DNA of 64,000 nucleotides from the NCBI RefSeq assembly GCF_000504165.1, contig NZ_AYSE01000001.1:310001-374000 (forward strand), in the 5' to 3' direction. The translations under genes were made by a program, and so were the position numbers. This document shows, one piece after another, positions 7,735-15,536 of this stretch. A model generated the notes under the pieces. The model worked only from the letters and a program-made list of their open reading frames with translations, ran no database searches and was not told where the DNA came from. The DNA comes from Bacillus sp. FJAT-14578. GTDB taxonomy: Bacteria > Bacillota > Bacilli > Bacillales > Bacillaceae_H. Within the stretch, counting starts at the first letter, position 1. The number at the start of each line of letters is the position of its first letter.

Positions 7735-8712
7735 TTAATTGTACACCTCTGGATAAACGGCTTTCGCCAACTCTTGCAATCCTTCTGTTAAACGCGGACC
7801 GGGACGAGTTACTTTATCAGAATCGACATCCATGACCTTTTTCTCTTTCACGGCTGTGACATTTTGCCATGCAGGGCGTTTTAACACTTTTTGCGCTGCT
7901 TCTTTATCATAATATCCGTATGTTGTTACAATGACATCGGGATTTAGCTGAACCGCTTTTTCTTCTGACATCATTACCCATCCCGTTTCACTGCCCGCCG
8001 CATTTTTTGCGCCGATCATCGTCAACATTTCATCCATGAATGTGCCTTTTCCTGTCGTATAAATCTCAGGTTCTCCAGAAACCTCAACCCATACGACTTT
8101 TCGGTCTTTTTCTTCAATGGTACTTGCTTTTTTCTCAATTTCAGCAACTTCAGCTTTCATCTCATCAACGATTTTTTCCGCTTCTGCTTGCTTTCCTGTC
8201 AAAGTTCCCATCGTAATGATGGAATTGTATACTTGTTCAAATGAAGTATCATCTTCAATGACAAACACTTTAATTCCTGCATCCTCCAGTTGCTTAAATG
8301 CATCAGGAGAACTTCCCATGGCGGATTCATGAGCGAACACGACATCAGGCTGAAGGGAAACGACTTTCTCCACATTGATGGCCATATCTCCCACTTTTTC
8401 TTTCTCTAATGCCTCTTTCGGATAATTGTCATAATTGGAGACACCTACGATTTCATCATTCAACCCTAATTCAAACAACACTTCTGTATTACTCGGTATA
8501 AGCGATACAATTTTCTTCGGCTTTTCTTCAATCGTAATATCCTTACCACGTGCATCTTTCATCGTCACCGGAAAGCCTTGCTCGCTGTTCTCTTCTGTCT
8601 GTTTCGTTTCTTGTTCCTGCTTCGTTCCATTTTGCTCTGCCGCTGGGCCGCACGCTCCTAAAAACACCGTCAACGCCACAAACAGCATGAATAATCTCAT
8701 CTGTTTTAACAT
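7735..8712 (-). CDS. btuF: Cobalamin/cobinamide ABC transporter substrate-binding lipoprotein BtuF
   Basis: 325 residues. A type II signal peptide ends in LGAC with Cys21 as the lipidation site, followed by a charged Glu/Lys linker and a BtuF/FepB-type periplasmic-binding fold (PKKIVSLIPSNTEVLFELGL, YDNYPKEA, VWVEVSGEPEIYTTGKGTF). It should capture cobalamin or cobinamide outside the membrane. It is the first gene after the B12 riboswitch. No permease (btuC) or ATPase (btuD) follows, unlike B. subtilis btuFCD, so it must use components encoded elsewhere. Confidence 0.9.
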   Translation of the reverse strand: MLKQMRLFMLFVALTVFLGACGPAAEQNGTKQEQETKQTEENSEQGFPVTMKDARGKDITIEEKPKKIVSLIPSNTEVLFELGLNDEIVGVSNYDNYPKEALEKEKVGDMAINVEKVVSLQPDVVFAHESAMGSSPDAFKQLEDAGIKVFVIEDDTSFEQVYNSIITMGTLTGKQAEAEKIVDEMKAEVAEIEKKASTIEEKDRKVVWVEVSGEPEIYTTGKGTFMDEMLTMIGAKNAAGSETGWVMMSEEKAVQLNPDVIVTTYGYYDKEAAQKVLKRPAWQNVTAVKEKKVMDVDSDKVTRPGPRLTEGLQELAKAVYPEVYN

Positions 8713-8730
8713 GATGAATCCCTCCTCTAA

Positions 8731-8768
8731 AATAAAAAAAGCCTTGCTTCAAAAAAGAGCAAAGCAGC
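8731..8768 (-). terminator. Riboswitch expression-platform terminator
   Basis: On the minus strand GCTTTGCT (8758-8765) pairs with AGCAAGGC (8741-8748, one G-U) and a run of seven T follows. The upstream AAAGCCTT (complement of 8847-8854) can instead pair with AAGGCTTT at the terminator's 3' side, a mutually exclusive antiterminator. Confidence 0.8.
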
Positions 8769-8865
8769 TGCGATCATCGCCCGATATGTATAATGACTTC
8801 CAATAAGTCCAAACGCGACTCTCCGCATACCTGCTCCCTTTCCTCGAAGGCTTTACAGATTACTA

Positions 8866-9048
8866 CAACAAGGCAGGTCTCCTGACTTACACCATTTTCT
8901 CGCTCCCCCTTCCCATCAGCCTCGACTGACAGTGGCGTATGGTGCGATATAAGTGATTACAGTGGCGGGACCGCGTTGGACTTTCACCAATCTTCCCTTT
9001 TAACCTAAGAATTGTTCGATTCGTTAGGACCTTATTGCCAAGCTATTC
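8866..9048 (-). ncRNA. Cobalamin (B12) riboswitch
   Basis: The minus strand shows the canonical aptamer order: AAAAGGGAAGATTGGTGAAA, then TCCAACGCGGTCCCGCCACTG (the B12 box, GCCACTG), GTCAGTCGAGGCTGATGG, and the 3' closing GTAAGTCAGGAGACCTGCC. It lies in the leader of the btuF-cob operon; binding of adenosylcobalamin should favour the terminator at 8731-8768 and switch the operon off. Confidence 0.96.
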
Positions 9049-9063
9049 AATTTTCACCATATT

Positions 9064-9091
9064 AGTATAGCGCACAAGGAACAGATTGCAA
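9064..9091 (-). promoter_or_regulatory. Predicted sigma-A promoter of the btuF-cob operon
   Basis: Minus strand TTGCAA (9086-9091), 16 bases, then TATACT (9064-9069), placing transcription start near 9057, a few bases upstream of the aptamer. Confidence 0.7.
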
Positions 9092-9277
9092 ATCTTTTCT
9101 TTACACATGCCATTTTTTATGCCACATTAACTTGCAGCAAGCCTGCCCTTTAAGCTGGTGATTATCTTCCATCTTTCTCTCTTAAGAAATGATTTAAAAT
9201 GAATAATTTCACATCTGTATAACCATTTTTTAACTTTTAATCATTATAATAGTCTTATCAAAAAGGAGGGAACGCGG

Positions 9278-9439
9278 TTGGATTTATCATTCAACATTTT
9301 CCGTGCGCTTCATAGTTATAGCTGGTTTTACGCACTATTTCTTTTATGGATTCCTATCATCACAAAAAAAGGAGAGAAACTTCACAATACAGCCGAAAAT
9401 ATACTTCTTCGAAAAAAAATTTACAGGGTTAAAAAATAA
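9278..9439 (+). CDS. Small single-pass membrane protein (53 aa)
   Basis: A TTG start at 9278 follows AAAAAGGAGGG at good spacing, and an upstream TATAAT (9244-9249) looks like a -10 element. The product has a hydrophobic segment (SWFYALFLLWIPIIT, residues ~15-29) and a basic tail ending IYRVKK. The stop is immediately followed by a strong terminator hairpin. I do not recognise the family; the combination of promoter, ribosome site, membrane segment and terminator argues it is real. Confidence 0.6.
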   Translation: MDLSFNIFRALHSYSWFYALFLLWIPIITKKGEKLHNTAENILLRKKIYRVKK

Positions 9440-9440
9440 A

Positions 9441-9480
9441 AGAGGTCAAAAGGATTTTTTTCATCCTTTTGACCTACTCT
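9441..9480. terminator. Bidirectional intrinsic terminator
   Basis: AGAGGTCAAAAGGAT pairs with ATCCTTTTGACCTACTCT around a T-rich loop. It lies between the 53-aa gene (plus) and the DUF2085 gene (minus), serving both. Confidence 0.85.
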
Positions 9481-9503
9481 TCTGAACAGCCGTCTCTGCT
9501 TTT

Positions 9504-9860
9504 TTATATGAAGAATTGCAGCATCCGCACCACATAAAGAGATATTGTGACAATAAACATCGCTTGACCGATGCCGCTCATCAAGCCGGTGACCATGCGC
9601 AGCAGATTGCTGCTTTCTCTCCAGCCTTTCAGCTGTGTGTATCCGTCGATCAACATGGGGATATTCAGCAATACTGCTACATAAATGGGAAAAGCGATAG
9701 AAAGAATATACAAAGGAATGACAGCAATATAACCCATTAAAATGGACATGCACCGAAAACAAACGGGAAATTGTTTACCCTTGATAACTAAAGAACGCTC
9801 CCTCTTCCGATGACAAGGCATGAATTGCAAGGTCAATACATCCAACACTGTTTGCTTCAT
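9504..9860 (-). CDS. DUF2085 family membrane protein
   Basis: 118 residues from ATG 9860, eight bases after AAGGAG. A C-H-R motif (FMPCHRKRERSL) and a Cys pair in FPVCFRCMSILMGY precede three hydrophobic helices; this Cys pattern with a following membrane region is typical of the DUF2085 family. Function is unknown. It starts 12 bases after the stop of the next upstream gene, so the two are probably cotranscribed. Confidence 0.75.
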   Translation of the reverse strand: MKQTVLDVLTLQFMPCHRKRERSLVIKGKQFPVCFRCMSILMGYIAVIPLYILSIAFPIYVAVLLNIPMLIDGYTQLKGWRESSNLLRMVTGLMSGIGQAMFIVTISLYVVRMLQFFI

Positions 9861-9872
9861 CGTCATATCTCC

Positions 9873-10247
9873 TTAAGAATTGCAGTCCGGCGTACAATCA
9901 CAATCAGGTCCACAGTCGAAATCCGGCTTCTTTTTGCCGCCACCATCACAATCTGTACAGTCCCAGCTCGCAGTCGGCACATCACAATTCCAACAATCGG
10001 TTTCACCTTTTTTCTTTTTCTTCTTTTTTCGCTCATAATAAATAATAAGTGCAATAAATAAAATGAGGCTGACAACGATCAAACCAATCCCCGCCGCCAT
10101 GTTAGTCGACAGCAGCATCAGCCCGATTATCATTACCGTTAAAATGAGTGTCAATAATATAAAAAACAACGGTCTCTCCCCTAACAAAAGTTTACTATAT
10201 TCATTAAATCCCTTTTTGTTAAAATATTCAATTGAAATTTGGGCCAT
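9873..10247 (-). CDS. Membrane protein with Cys/Asp-rich tail
   Basis: About 124 residues: a short cytoplasmic N-terminus, two hydrophobic helices (PLFFILLTLILTVMIIGLML and a following GIGLIVVSLILFIALII), a run of lysines, then a C-terminal tail with regularly spaced Cys (DCWNCD, DCTDCDGGG, DFDCGPDCDCTPDC). The tail could bind metal. Start is uncertain (ATG 10247 or GTG 10268; neither has an ideal Shine-Dalgarno). The family is not recognised. Confidence 0.6.
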   Translation of the reverse strand: MAQISIEYFNKKGFNEYSKLLLGERPLFFILLTLILTVMIIGLMLLSTNMAAGIGLIVVSLILFIALIIYYERKKKKKKKGETDCWNCDVPTASWDCTDCDGGGKKKPDFDCGPDCDCTPDCNS

Positions 10248-10283
10248 GCCTTTTGTCTGAAAAAACACCTTTATTTAATAAAA

Positions 10284-10316
10284 AAAGACCTTCCTTAAGT
10301 TTCCTAAAGAAGATCT
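10284..10316 (-). terminator. Terminator of thioredoxin gene
   Basis: Minus strand GATCTTCTTTAG pairs imperfectly with TTAAGGAAGGTC and is followed by seven T. Confidence 0.6.
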
Positions 10317-10328
10317 CAATCTTTTTGC

Positions 10329-10643
10329 TTATATCTGTTTTAAAAACTCTCTTACCGCATCCGCCGTTTTAGCATTTGCACTATGTAAATGAGCCAGCTT
10401 TTCACCATTCTTGAACACTAATAAAGATGGAATTCCCATGACAGTTTGCTCTTCTGAAATTTCCGGAAACTCATCACGGTCAATTTTGAACCATTGTTTA
10501 TCCTCATGTTCAGCAATGATTTCATCGATGAACATATCCAAACGCTTGCAATCCGGACACCACGTTGTCGTGAAAATGCCTACGGTTAACTCGTCTTGAG
10601 CGATTTGCTCACGATATTGTTGTTCCTCTTTAATTTGCTTCAT
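10329..10643 (-). CDS. Thioredoxin family protein (YtpP-like)
   Basis: 104 residues with a thioredoxin fold and active site W-C-P-D-C (Cys29, Cys32), cis-proline region MGIPSLLVFKNGE and the usual C-terminal helix. The CPDC dipeptide and length resemble B. subtilis YtpP rather than TrxA (CGPC). It is likely a cytosolic thiol oxidoreductase. It has its own GGAGGG site before ATG 10643 and a terminator after it, so it is probably a single-gene unit. Confidence 0.85.
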   Translation of the reverse strand: MKQIKEEQQYREQIAQDELTVGIFTTTWCPDCKRLDMFIDEIIAEHEDKQWFKIDRDEFPEISEEQTVMGIPSLLVFKNGEKLAHLHSANAKTADAVREFLKQI

Positions 10644-10772
10644 CGCTTTCCCTCCGTTTATTGGATTATAATTTTATTCCTCATTAACTAGTAGTAAAAT
10701 ACCCCACCGAATGAAGCTTTACTTTATTATAATCATTAGCTTCTTCGTTCTCAAAATATTTGTTTCATCCGT

Positions 10773-11264
10773 TCAACCTTTTTTAAAGAACATCTGAAGA
10801 GATATCATTTCCGATGTCACCCTTCGTTTTTTCCATGTAAAGAAAACAAAAAGGCCAATCAGGCAAGCCAAGCTGACGACTGAATCGAGCAATACATCCA
10901 CAAACCGTCCGCTTCTTCCCACCACAAAAAACTGGTGCACTTCATCTGTAAAAGCGAAAAACGTTGTCCATAACCAAGCGTTCACATAGCGCATTTTTGT
11001 CTCTTTCATATTCATCAATATAAAAATAGTCAGCAACGAAAAAAAAATGACATGCCCCAACTTATGGAGAATGAAATCTTTTTGAACAACATTCATCCAC
11101 GGAAAATAAAAGACGCTTTCCGTGTCCAGTAAAAAGGCAAGAGTTACATTCTCTTCATACTGCGGCTTATTGATCCACGTTGAAGGATCGGATACGACCA
11201 AATGAGGAGTATTCGAAAATTGGATAATCCCAAGCATCGTCAGCCATAACAACCACTTTTTCAT
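10773..11264 (-). CDS. VanZ-like family membrane protein
   Basis: 163 residues, an N-terminal signal-anchor-like helix and four hydrophobic segments. The VanZ-like core is visible: DFILHKLGHVIFFSLLTIFIL, then TDEVHQFFVVGRSGRFVDVLLDSVVSLACL. Members of this family are envelope proteins of mostly unknown role; only the enterococcal VanZ is tied to teicoplanin resistance, which should not be inferred here. It has a strong GAGGAGG before ATG 11264. Confidence 0.85.
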   Translation of the reverse strand: MKKWLLWLTMLGIIQFSNTPHLVVSDPSTWINKPQYEENVTLAFLLDTESVFYFPWMNVVQKDFILHKLGHVIFFSLLTIFILMNMKETKMRYVNAWLWTTFFAFTDEVHQFFVVGRSGRFVDVLLDSVVSLACLIGLFVFFTWKKRRVTSEMISLQMFFKKG

Positions 11265-11377
11265 TATTTGCTCCTCCTCTTGATATGTCGATTGTCCATT
11301 TTCCCATTGTACAAAACGGTAATAAGCGATGCAAGTCTCTCTATATAGTATTCATACTCTGTCCCTTTTCGAACAAA

Positions 11378-11507
11378 AGAGGATGATCCAAAAAGATCAA
11401 AAATACTCCTTTTGAATCATCCCCCTTCTGCACTCCACATGTTCCGCTAGTTATTCTACTATCAAAAAAGGACTCAAAAAGCAGAAATCATATACTTTTT
11501 GAGTCAC
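11378..11507. terminator. Two tandem hairpin terminators between coat-like and VanZ genes
   Basis: GGATGATCCAAAAAG pairs with CTCCTTTTGAATCATCC (11383-11422), and GACTCAAAAAG pairs with CTTTTTGAGTC (11470-11505). Both share the TCAAAAGG-type arm seen in the hairpins at 1018, 9441 and 15629. The second serves the gene that ends at 11518. Confidence 0.75.
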
Positions 11508-11517
11508 CTATATTGTA

Positions 11518-12204
11518 TTAGGGCATATGCCGTCCATTCATCATATTCATTGGCTGCTCTTGCATCGTCATGTCCATTTCATCCATCATGTCATCATCCA
11601 TCGTCATTGACGTTTGCATCATCGGTTGACCCTGCATCATCGGCTGACCTTGCATCATCGGTTGACCCTGCATCATCGGCTGACCTTGCATCATCGGTTG
11701 ACCCTGCATCATCGGCTGACCTTGCATCATCGGCTGACCCTGCATCATCGGCTGACCTTGCATCATCGGCTGACCTTGCATCATCGGCTGACCTTGCATC
11801 ATCGGCTGACCTTGCATCATCGGCTGACCTTGCATCATCGGCTGACCTTGCATCATCGGCTGACCTTGCATCATCGGCTGACCTTGCATCATCGGCTGAC
11901 CTTGCATCATCGGCTGACCTTGCATCATCAGCTGACCTTGCATCATCATGTCCATTTCATCCATCATGTCATCATCCATCATCATTGGCGTTTGCATCAT
12001 TCCCGGAGCAGGTGTGTAGCCGTATCCTCCCTGCTGTCCTGGCATCATCTGCGGCATATTCATATAAGGCATTTGCATTCCATAATAGCCGCCATGATGC
12101 GGCATATAAGGCATCCCCATCCCTTGCATATGGCCGCAATGCGCACATCCGCACGGTCGTTGACCATAGTAAGGGTTCATCCAGCCTTGATAACCATTTC
12201 TCAT
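11518..12204 (-). CDS. Met/Gln-rich repeat protein, spore-coat-like
   Basis: 228 residues. Residues 1-70 are Gly/Tyr/Pro/Met-rich with CGCAHCGH, as in many Bacillus coat proteins. Residues 87-194 are 18 tandem hexapeptides (17 MMQGQP plus one MMQGQL). The array is bracketed by two near-identical blocks, MQTPMMMDDDMMDEMDM and MQTSMTMDDDMMDEMDM. No signal peptide or membrane helix. AGGAG before ATG 12204. A role as an outer spore or coat structural protein is an inference from composition and host. The low-complexity DNA leaves long shadow frames open on the other strand. Confidence 0.75.
   Translation of the reverse strand: MRNGYQGWMNPYYGQRPCGCAHCGHMQGMGMPYMPHHGGYYGMQMPYMNMPQMMPGQQGGYGYTPAPGMMQTPMMMDDDMMDEMDMMMQGQLMMQGQPMMQGQPMMQGQPMMQGQPMMQGQPMMQGQPMMQGQPMMQGQPMMQGQPMMQGQPMMQGQPMMQGQPMMQGQPMMQGQPMMQGQPMMQGQPMMQGQPMMQTSMTMDDDMMDEMDMTMQEQPMNMMNGRHMP
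11623..11946 (-). repeat. 18-bp tandem repeat array (18 units)
   Basis: Eighteen in-frame copies of an 18-bp unit (plus-strand consensus GGCTGACCTTGCATCATC) encode MMQGQP. Units differ mainly by a C/T at one site and a C/T in GGCTG/GGTTG. The near identity suggests recent expansion by slippage or unequal exchange; copy number should vary between strains. Confidence 0.95.
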
Positions 12205-12289
12205 TGTGTTGACTCCTTCCGTTTATCAATACAGAATAAACTATTCGACCTGTATAAAAATAGGAATTCGTCCCGGGTAAATTAGGCAT

Positions 12290-12598
12290 TTGTCCATAAG
12301 CATCGGGTGGCAGTGGATCGCAGAAGGCGGAGCAGATGCCGCCCCTTATTTTCGCATTTTCAACCCAACGACACAGGCAGAAAAGTTTGATCCCGCTGGA
12401 GAATATATTCGAAAGTGGATTCCTGAATTACAGTCTCTTATTGACAAATATATTCACAAACCATGGGAGGCGCCAGAATATATTTTATCCTCTTCGAATA
12501 TTAAGCTTGGTGCCACATATCCTTATCCGATTGTGAATCATCAAGCTGCCCTTGAGCGTGCTTTGCATCGTTATAAAAAGATGAATTCCACCGACTAA
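12290..12598 (+). pseudogene. 3' fragment of a deoxyribodipyrimidine photolyase
   Basis: The frame reads GWQWIAEGGADAAPYFRIFN, then PTTQAEKFDPAGEYIRKW and, near the end, YPYPIVNHQAALERAL. This is the conserved C-terminal ~100 residues (FAD and DNA-binding helical domain) of class I CPD photolyase. The N-terminal photolyase domain and most of the FAD domain are absent upstream: the minus-strand coat-like gene begins within 90 bases. It is a decayed remnant, still without internal stops. A terminator follows. Confidence 0.85.
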
Positions 12599-12615
12599 AC
12601 AAGTTTACAGAATAA

Positions 12616-12649
12616 AGAATGGGACACGGATGACCGTACCCCATTCTTT
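12616..12649. terminator. Hairpin terminator
   Basis: AGAATGGGACACGG and its inverted partner ACCCCATTCT flank a short loop between the photolyase relic and the minus-strand phosphatase gene; T/A tracts lie on both sides. Confidence 0.7.
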
Positions 12650-12660
12650 ACTCCCCCTTT

Positions 12661-13278
12661 TCACTGTCCCTTTCCATTGAGAAGAGGATAATGATTTTTT
12701 TCCGGCTGAACATATGTTGTACAGCAAAAATGGTGGCGGCTCGGCGGATATTCCCCTTGCCACCTTTTTTTTATAAGCTCCTTGGCCACCATCATATTAA
12801 AAATGCCATGTCCGACTACTACCACTTTTCCATGGATTCTGGCATATTCCATCAATGTGTCACTTGCTGTTTCAGCTCTTCTTCTTGCCTGGCGAAAAGT
12901 CTCATTCTTCCCTCCATACCCCGTCATCCAAAGAAAACGAAACAAAACCGTCCAACTTTCCGGCTTCAGGCGAATGAATGAAGGTATCCGCTCTATAACA
13001 GGCAGTTCGGCTTCCCGAAACATTTTAGATTGAATGGTCTTCTTTTCAATTCCTGATAAAAGCACGCGTGTAGATTCCACTGCACGTACAAGAGAACTTG
13101 TGATGATGACCGAGGAGTCCTGGCATTTACGAATGGTATCAAGCGGTACAACAGGCTCTTGAAGGATACCCATTTGATCATAACTTTTAACCCATTGTTT
13201 GAATTGCTTTGCACTGCAGCGTCCTTGACTTTTACAACACGATGGACCGTGGCGCACAAACGTTATCTCCACGAACAT
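12661..13278 (-). CDS. Histidine phosphatase family protein
   Basis: 205 residues with the nucleophile motif FVRHGPS at residues 7-13, a second conserved histidine in VVVVGHGIFNMMVAKEL, and a SSLVRAVESTRVLL arginine helix in place of the usual SDLxRAxxTA. The middle is more divergent than CobC, so the substrate cannot be predicted. It is cytosolic and monocistronic; the GGAGAG lies very close to ATG 13278. Confidence 0.75.
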   Translation of the reverse strand: MFVEITFVRHGPSCCKSQGRCSAKQFKQWVKSYDQMGILQEPVVPLDTIRKCQDSSVIITSSLVRAVESTRVLLSGIEKKTIQSKMFREAELPVIERIPSFIRLKPESWTVLFRFLWMTGYGGKNETFRQARRRAETASDTLMEYARIHGKVVVVGHGIFNMMVAKELIKKRWQGEYPPSRHHFCCTTYVQPEKNHYPLLNGKGQ

Positions 13279-13423
13279 CTCTCCAGTCTTCTGTTTACTT
13301 ATAAAACTGGATGATACTTAAATTTGTTTCATTCGACAAGATTTTACTGAAAAGAGTCGCTGCGGCGTGACAAGGGAAGCGTTCACTCGCCTCACGTCCC
13401 AACATTCTTTAGGAAAAGAGCCT

Positions 13424-13900
13424 TTATAAAAACAGCTGCTTAGAATAAATTAGATAAATGCTGGCAAAAATGGATGCGTAAAAAATGAGCGTTTCAGAAA
13501 AACTCCCTGTCTCATAAGTGAGCGGGGATTTAAAACGCTTTTTAGACAAAGGCGAAAATAATGGTACTCCTTTTCGAGAGAAAAAGTCCCCAACAATATG
13601 AAAAATATAGCCCATGCTCATCCCTAGGACAAATGAATTCGGATATACTTTATACAAAAAGGAAAAACCGATCCATGCAAGTAAAGAATGGGTAAATCCT
13701 CTATGTCCAAACGCTTGTTTTATGAGCTTGGATAAGCCGAACGTCCTTCTCCCGATATATGAAGTCGGTTCGTCAATATCAGGGATGAGGCTTCCTAAAG
13801 CAACCCCAAGTACATATGTAATAGTAAACGGTACATCCGTTGCGGCCGCTACTGCAGCGCCGCCAGCTATCGATGTAGTCACATGCGTGTGATACCTCAT
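13424..13900 (-). CDS. YdjM-like membrane metal-dependent hydrolase
   Basis: 158 residues from ATG 13900 (GAAGGTG upstream). It has the YdjM/DUF457 landmarks: an N-terminal THVTTSIAGGAA histidine motif, GSLIPDIDEPTSYIGRR, FGHRGFTHSLLAW and a membrane helix with MGYIFHIVGDFFSRKGVPLFSP. The His/Asp residues form the presumed metal site. The role is unknown; the E. coli homologue is LexA-controlled, but no CGAAC-type SOS box is obvious here. Confidence 0.85.
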   Translation of the reverse strand: MRYHTHVTTSIAGGAAVAAATDVPFTITYVLGVALGSLIPDIDEPTSYIGRRTFGLSKLIKQAFGHRGFTHSLLAWIGFSFLYKVYPNSFVLGMSMGYIFHIVGDFFSRKGVPLFSPLSKKRFKSPLTYETGSFSETLIFYASIFASIYLIYSKQLFL

Positions 13901-14087
13901 TTTTGTCACCTTCTTTCCTGATTATAATTTTAAATAGAAGGTCTACCACAATACACACATACGTTCCCCTTAAGGTTCTACTATATGAGAAACGGCGCTA
14001 TTTGTCAAAAGCCCTCCTCCAAACCTCTTCTTAAATCATAGCGAAAATCACCATTCATCGTTAACAAAAGAATAATAAGGAGGGTGA

Positions 14088-14190
14088 CTAAAAGGCCCCG
14101 TCATGAAAATCCAGTAAACTCATGGATTCAGTGACGGGGCCTTTCACTAAAAAATTAATCTTCAGGTATGTTTAGGCATTATGGGACAGA
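14088..14190. repeat. Dispersed two-hairpin repeat, copy 2
   Basis: AAAGGCCCCGTCATGAAAATCC pairs across an AGTAAACTCAT loop with GGATTCAGTGACGGGGCCTTT (inner and outer stems), then the shared tail to TTATGGGACAG. The core CATGANAATCCAGTAAA and stem-flanking AAAGG are shared with copy 1; the outer stem differs by paired changes (GACCCGTC versus GGCCCCGTC). Confidence 0.75.
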
Positions 14191-14195
14191 TGCTT

Positions 14196-14366
14196 TTAAG
14201 AAGTAAACTGCAGGCCAATAAAGCCCGCCAACATAATGATCAAACTAATGACCATGCGCACTCCTGCTTTTTTTCGCTCCCCCGTTCTTTGCAGAACCGC
14301 ATATACAAAGCTGCTCGCATATACGATAAATCCTAAAAATCCAAAGATAGCAATATATGAAAACAT
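14196..14366 (-). CDS. Small two-helix membrane protein (56 aa)
   Basis: ATG 14366 follows GGAGGTCCGG at normal spacing. The 56-residue product has an N-terminal helix (YIAIFGFLGFIVYASSFVYA) and a second helix (MVISLIIMLAGFIGLQF) joined by a basic GERKKAG loop, so it is probably a hairpin membrane protein. The family is not recognised. It sits between two copies of the dispersed repeat. Confidence 0.7.
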   Translation of the reverse strand: MFSYIAIFGFLGFIVYASSFVYAVLQRTGERKKAGVRMVISLIIMLAGFIGLQFTS

Positions 14367-14435
14367 TCCGGACCTCCATTATTTCATGCTGTCCCTTTGA
14401 TTTTACCATACCTTAAGAAAAGAAAAAGAGGGTCA

Positions 14436-14540
14436 TCCTCATGAAAGGCTCCGCCTCAAAAATCCAGAAAAATCGGGATTGCGTGACGGAGCCTTTCATC
14501 AAAAATTCATTTTTGGCGGTCTATTATAGACTTATGGGTT
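14436..14540. repeat. Dispersed two-hairpin repeat, copy 3
   Basis: ATGAAAGGCTCCG pairs with CGGAGCCTTTCAT around an AATCC...GGATT inner stem, then the tail TTCATTTTTGGCGGTCTATTATAGACTTATGGG (given here in outline) that matches copy 1. It also lies just downstream of the SDR gene end (14551) and could terminate it. Confidence 0.75.
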
Positions 14541-14550
14541 AGGACTTTCG

Positions 14551-15420
14551 TTATCCATTCACCACTTTTCCTCCATTAATATGGAGGATTTGTCCAGATA
14601 CATAGGAGGAATCAGCGTTAGAGGCCAAGTAAACATAAGCGGGCGCCAATTCCTCCGGCTGCCCGGGACGTTGCATAGGGGTATCTTGTCCAAATTTACT
14701 CACTTGTTCTGCGGTAAACGTAGAAGGAATGAGCGGTGTCCAAATCGGCCCTGGAGCCACACCATTTACCCTAATTCCTTTTTCAGCAAGTTGGAGGGAA
14801 AGCGAGCGTGTAAATGTTGTAATAGCTCCTTTTGTCGCCGAATAATCAAGCAACGTTTTATGGCCTGCGTATGCTGTAATAGATGTCGTATTAATGATGG
14901 CACTTCCTTCTTTCAAATGCGGTAAAGCCGCTTTCGTCAGATGGAACATAGAGAATATGTTCGTTCGGAATGTTTTCTCCAGCTGCTCAGTACTAATATC
15001 CAAAATACTCTCCTTTGGATGCTGTTCTCCGGCATTGTTGACTAAAATATCAAGCCCGCCAAGCTTTTCTACCGTTTCTTGAACAACCTGTTTACAAAAA
15101 GATTCATCGCCTATGTCTCCTTCCAATAAAAGACAGCGAACCCCTTGTTCTTCCACAAGCTGTTTCGTTTCTTCTGCATCATTGCTCTCGTTCAGATAGA
15201 CAATTGTCACGTTTGTTCCTTCTTTGGCGTAAGCAATGGCTACTGCACGGCCAATTCCACTGTCACCCCCAGTTATAATCGCCGTTCTTCCTTGCAGTTT
15301 TTCGCTGCCTTTATAGTCATCATTATTCGTTTTCGGAAGCGGCCTCATTTCTTTTTCAATCCCAGGTTGATGATTTTGTTCTTGTGCCGGTAAATCATTT
15401 GGATACTGTTTACTAGTCAT
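14551..15420 (-). CDS. SDR family NAD(P)-dependent oxidoreductase
   Basis: 289 residues from ATG 15420, ten bases after AGGAGGAG. The N-terminal ~40 residues are a polar extension (PAQEQNHQPG, MRPLPKT) typical of the YhdF/YhxC-type SDRs associated with general stress. The Rossmann motif is TGGDSGIGRA, NNAG is present, and the catalytic Ser-Tyr-Lys set is visible in NTTSIT and DYSATKGA. It is a soluble dehydrogenase or reductase; substrate unknown. Confidence 0.88.
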   Translation of the reverse strand: MTSKQYPNDLPAQEQNHQPGIEKEMRPLPKTNNDDYKGSEKLQGRTAIITGGDSGIGRAVAIAYAKEGTNVTIVYLNESNDAEETKQLVEEQGVRCLLLEGDIGDESFCKQVVQETVEKLGGLDILVNNAGEQHPKESILDISTEQLEKTFRTNIFSMFHLTKAALPHLKEGSAIINTTSITAYAGHKTLLDYSATKGAITTFTRSLSLQLAEKGIRVNGVAPGPIWTPLIPSTFTAEQVSKFGQDTPMQRPGQPEELAPAYVYLASNADSSYVSGQILHINGGKVVNG

Positions 15421-15536
15421 AATAAAATAACTCCTCCTCAAGAAAGATAGTAAGTTATATGTACAATACCCTTACTGAAAACAGATAAACTTTTCTCACT
15501 TAATTAATAGTGTTGTTAAGCAATTTATTTTCGTAG

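Noticed and set aside
11623..11946. Regular repeats considered as a CRISPR array
   Set aside because: Units are contiguous 18-mers with no spacers, in frame with a protein.
11499..12285. Long plus-strand frames (repeated ASSADL and HHRLTL units) across the coat-like gene
   Set aside because: They are the other frames of the 18-bp repeat, open only because the repeat lacks stops; no ribosome site, and the minus-strand frame has a start, Shine-Dalgarno and terminator.
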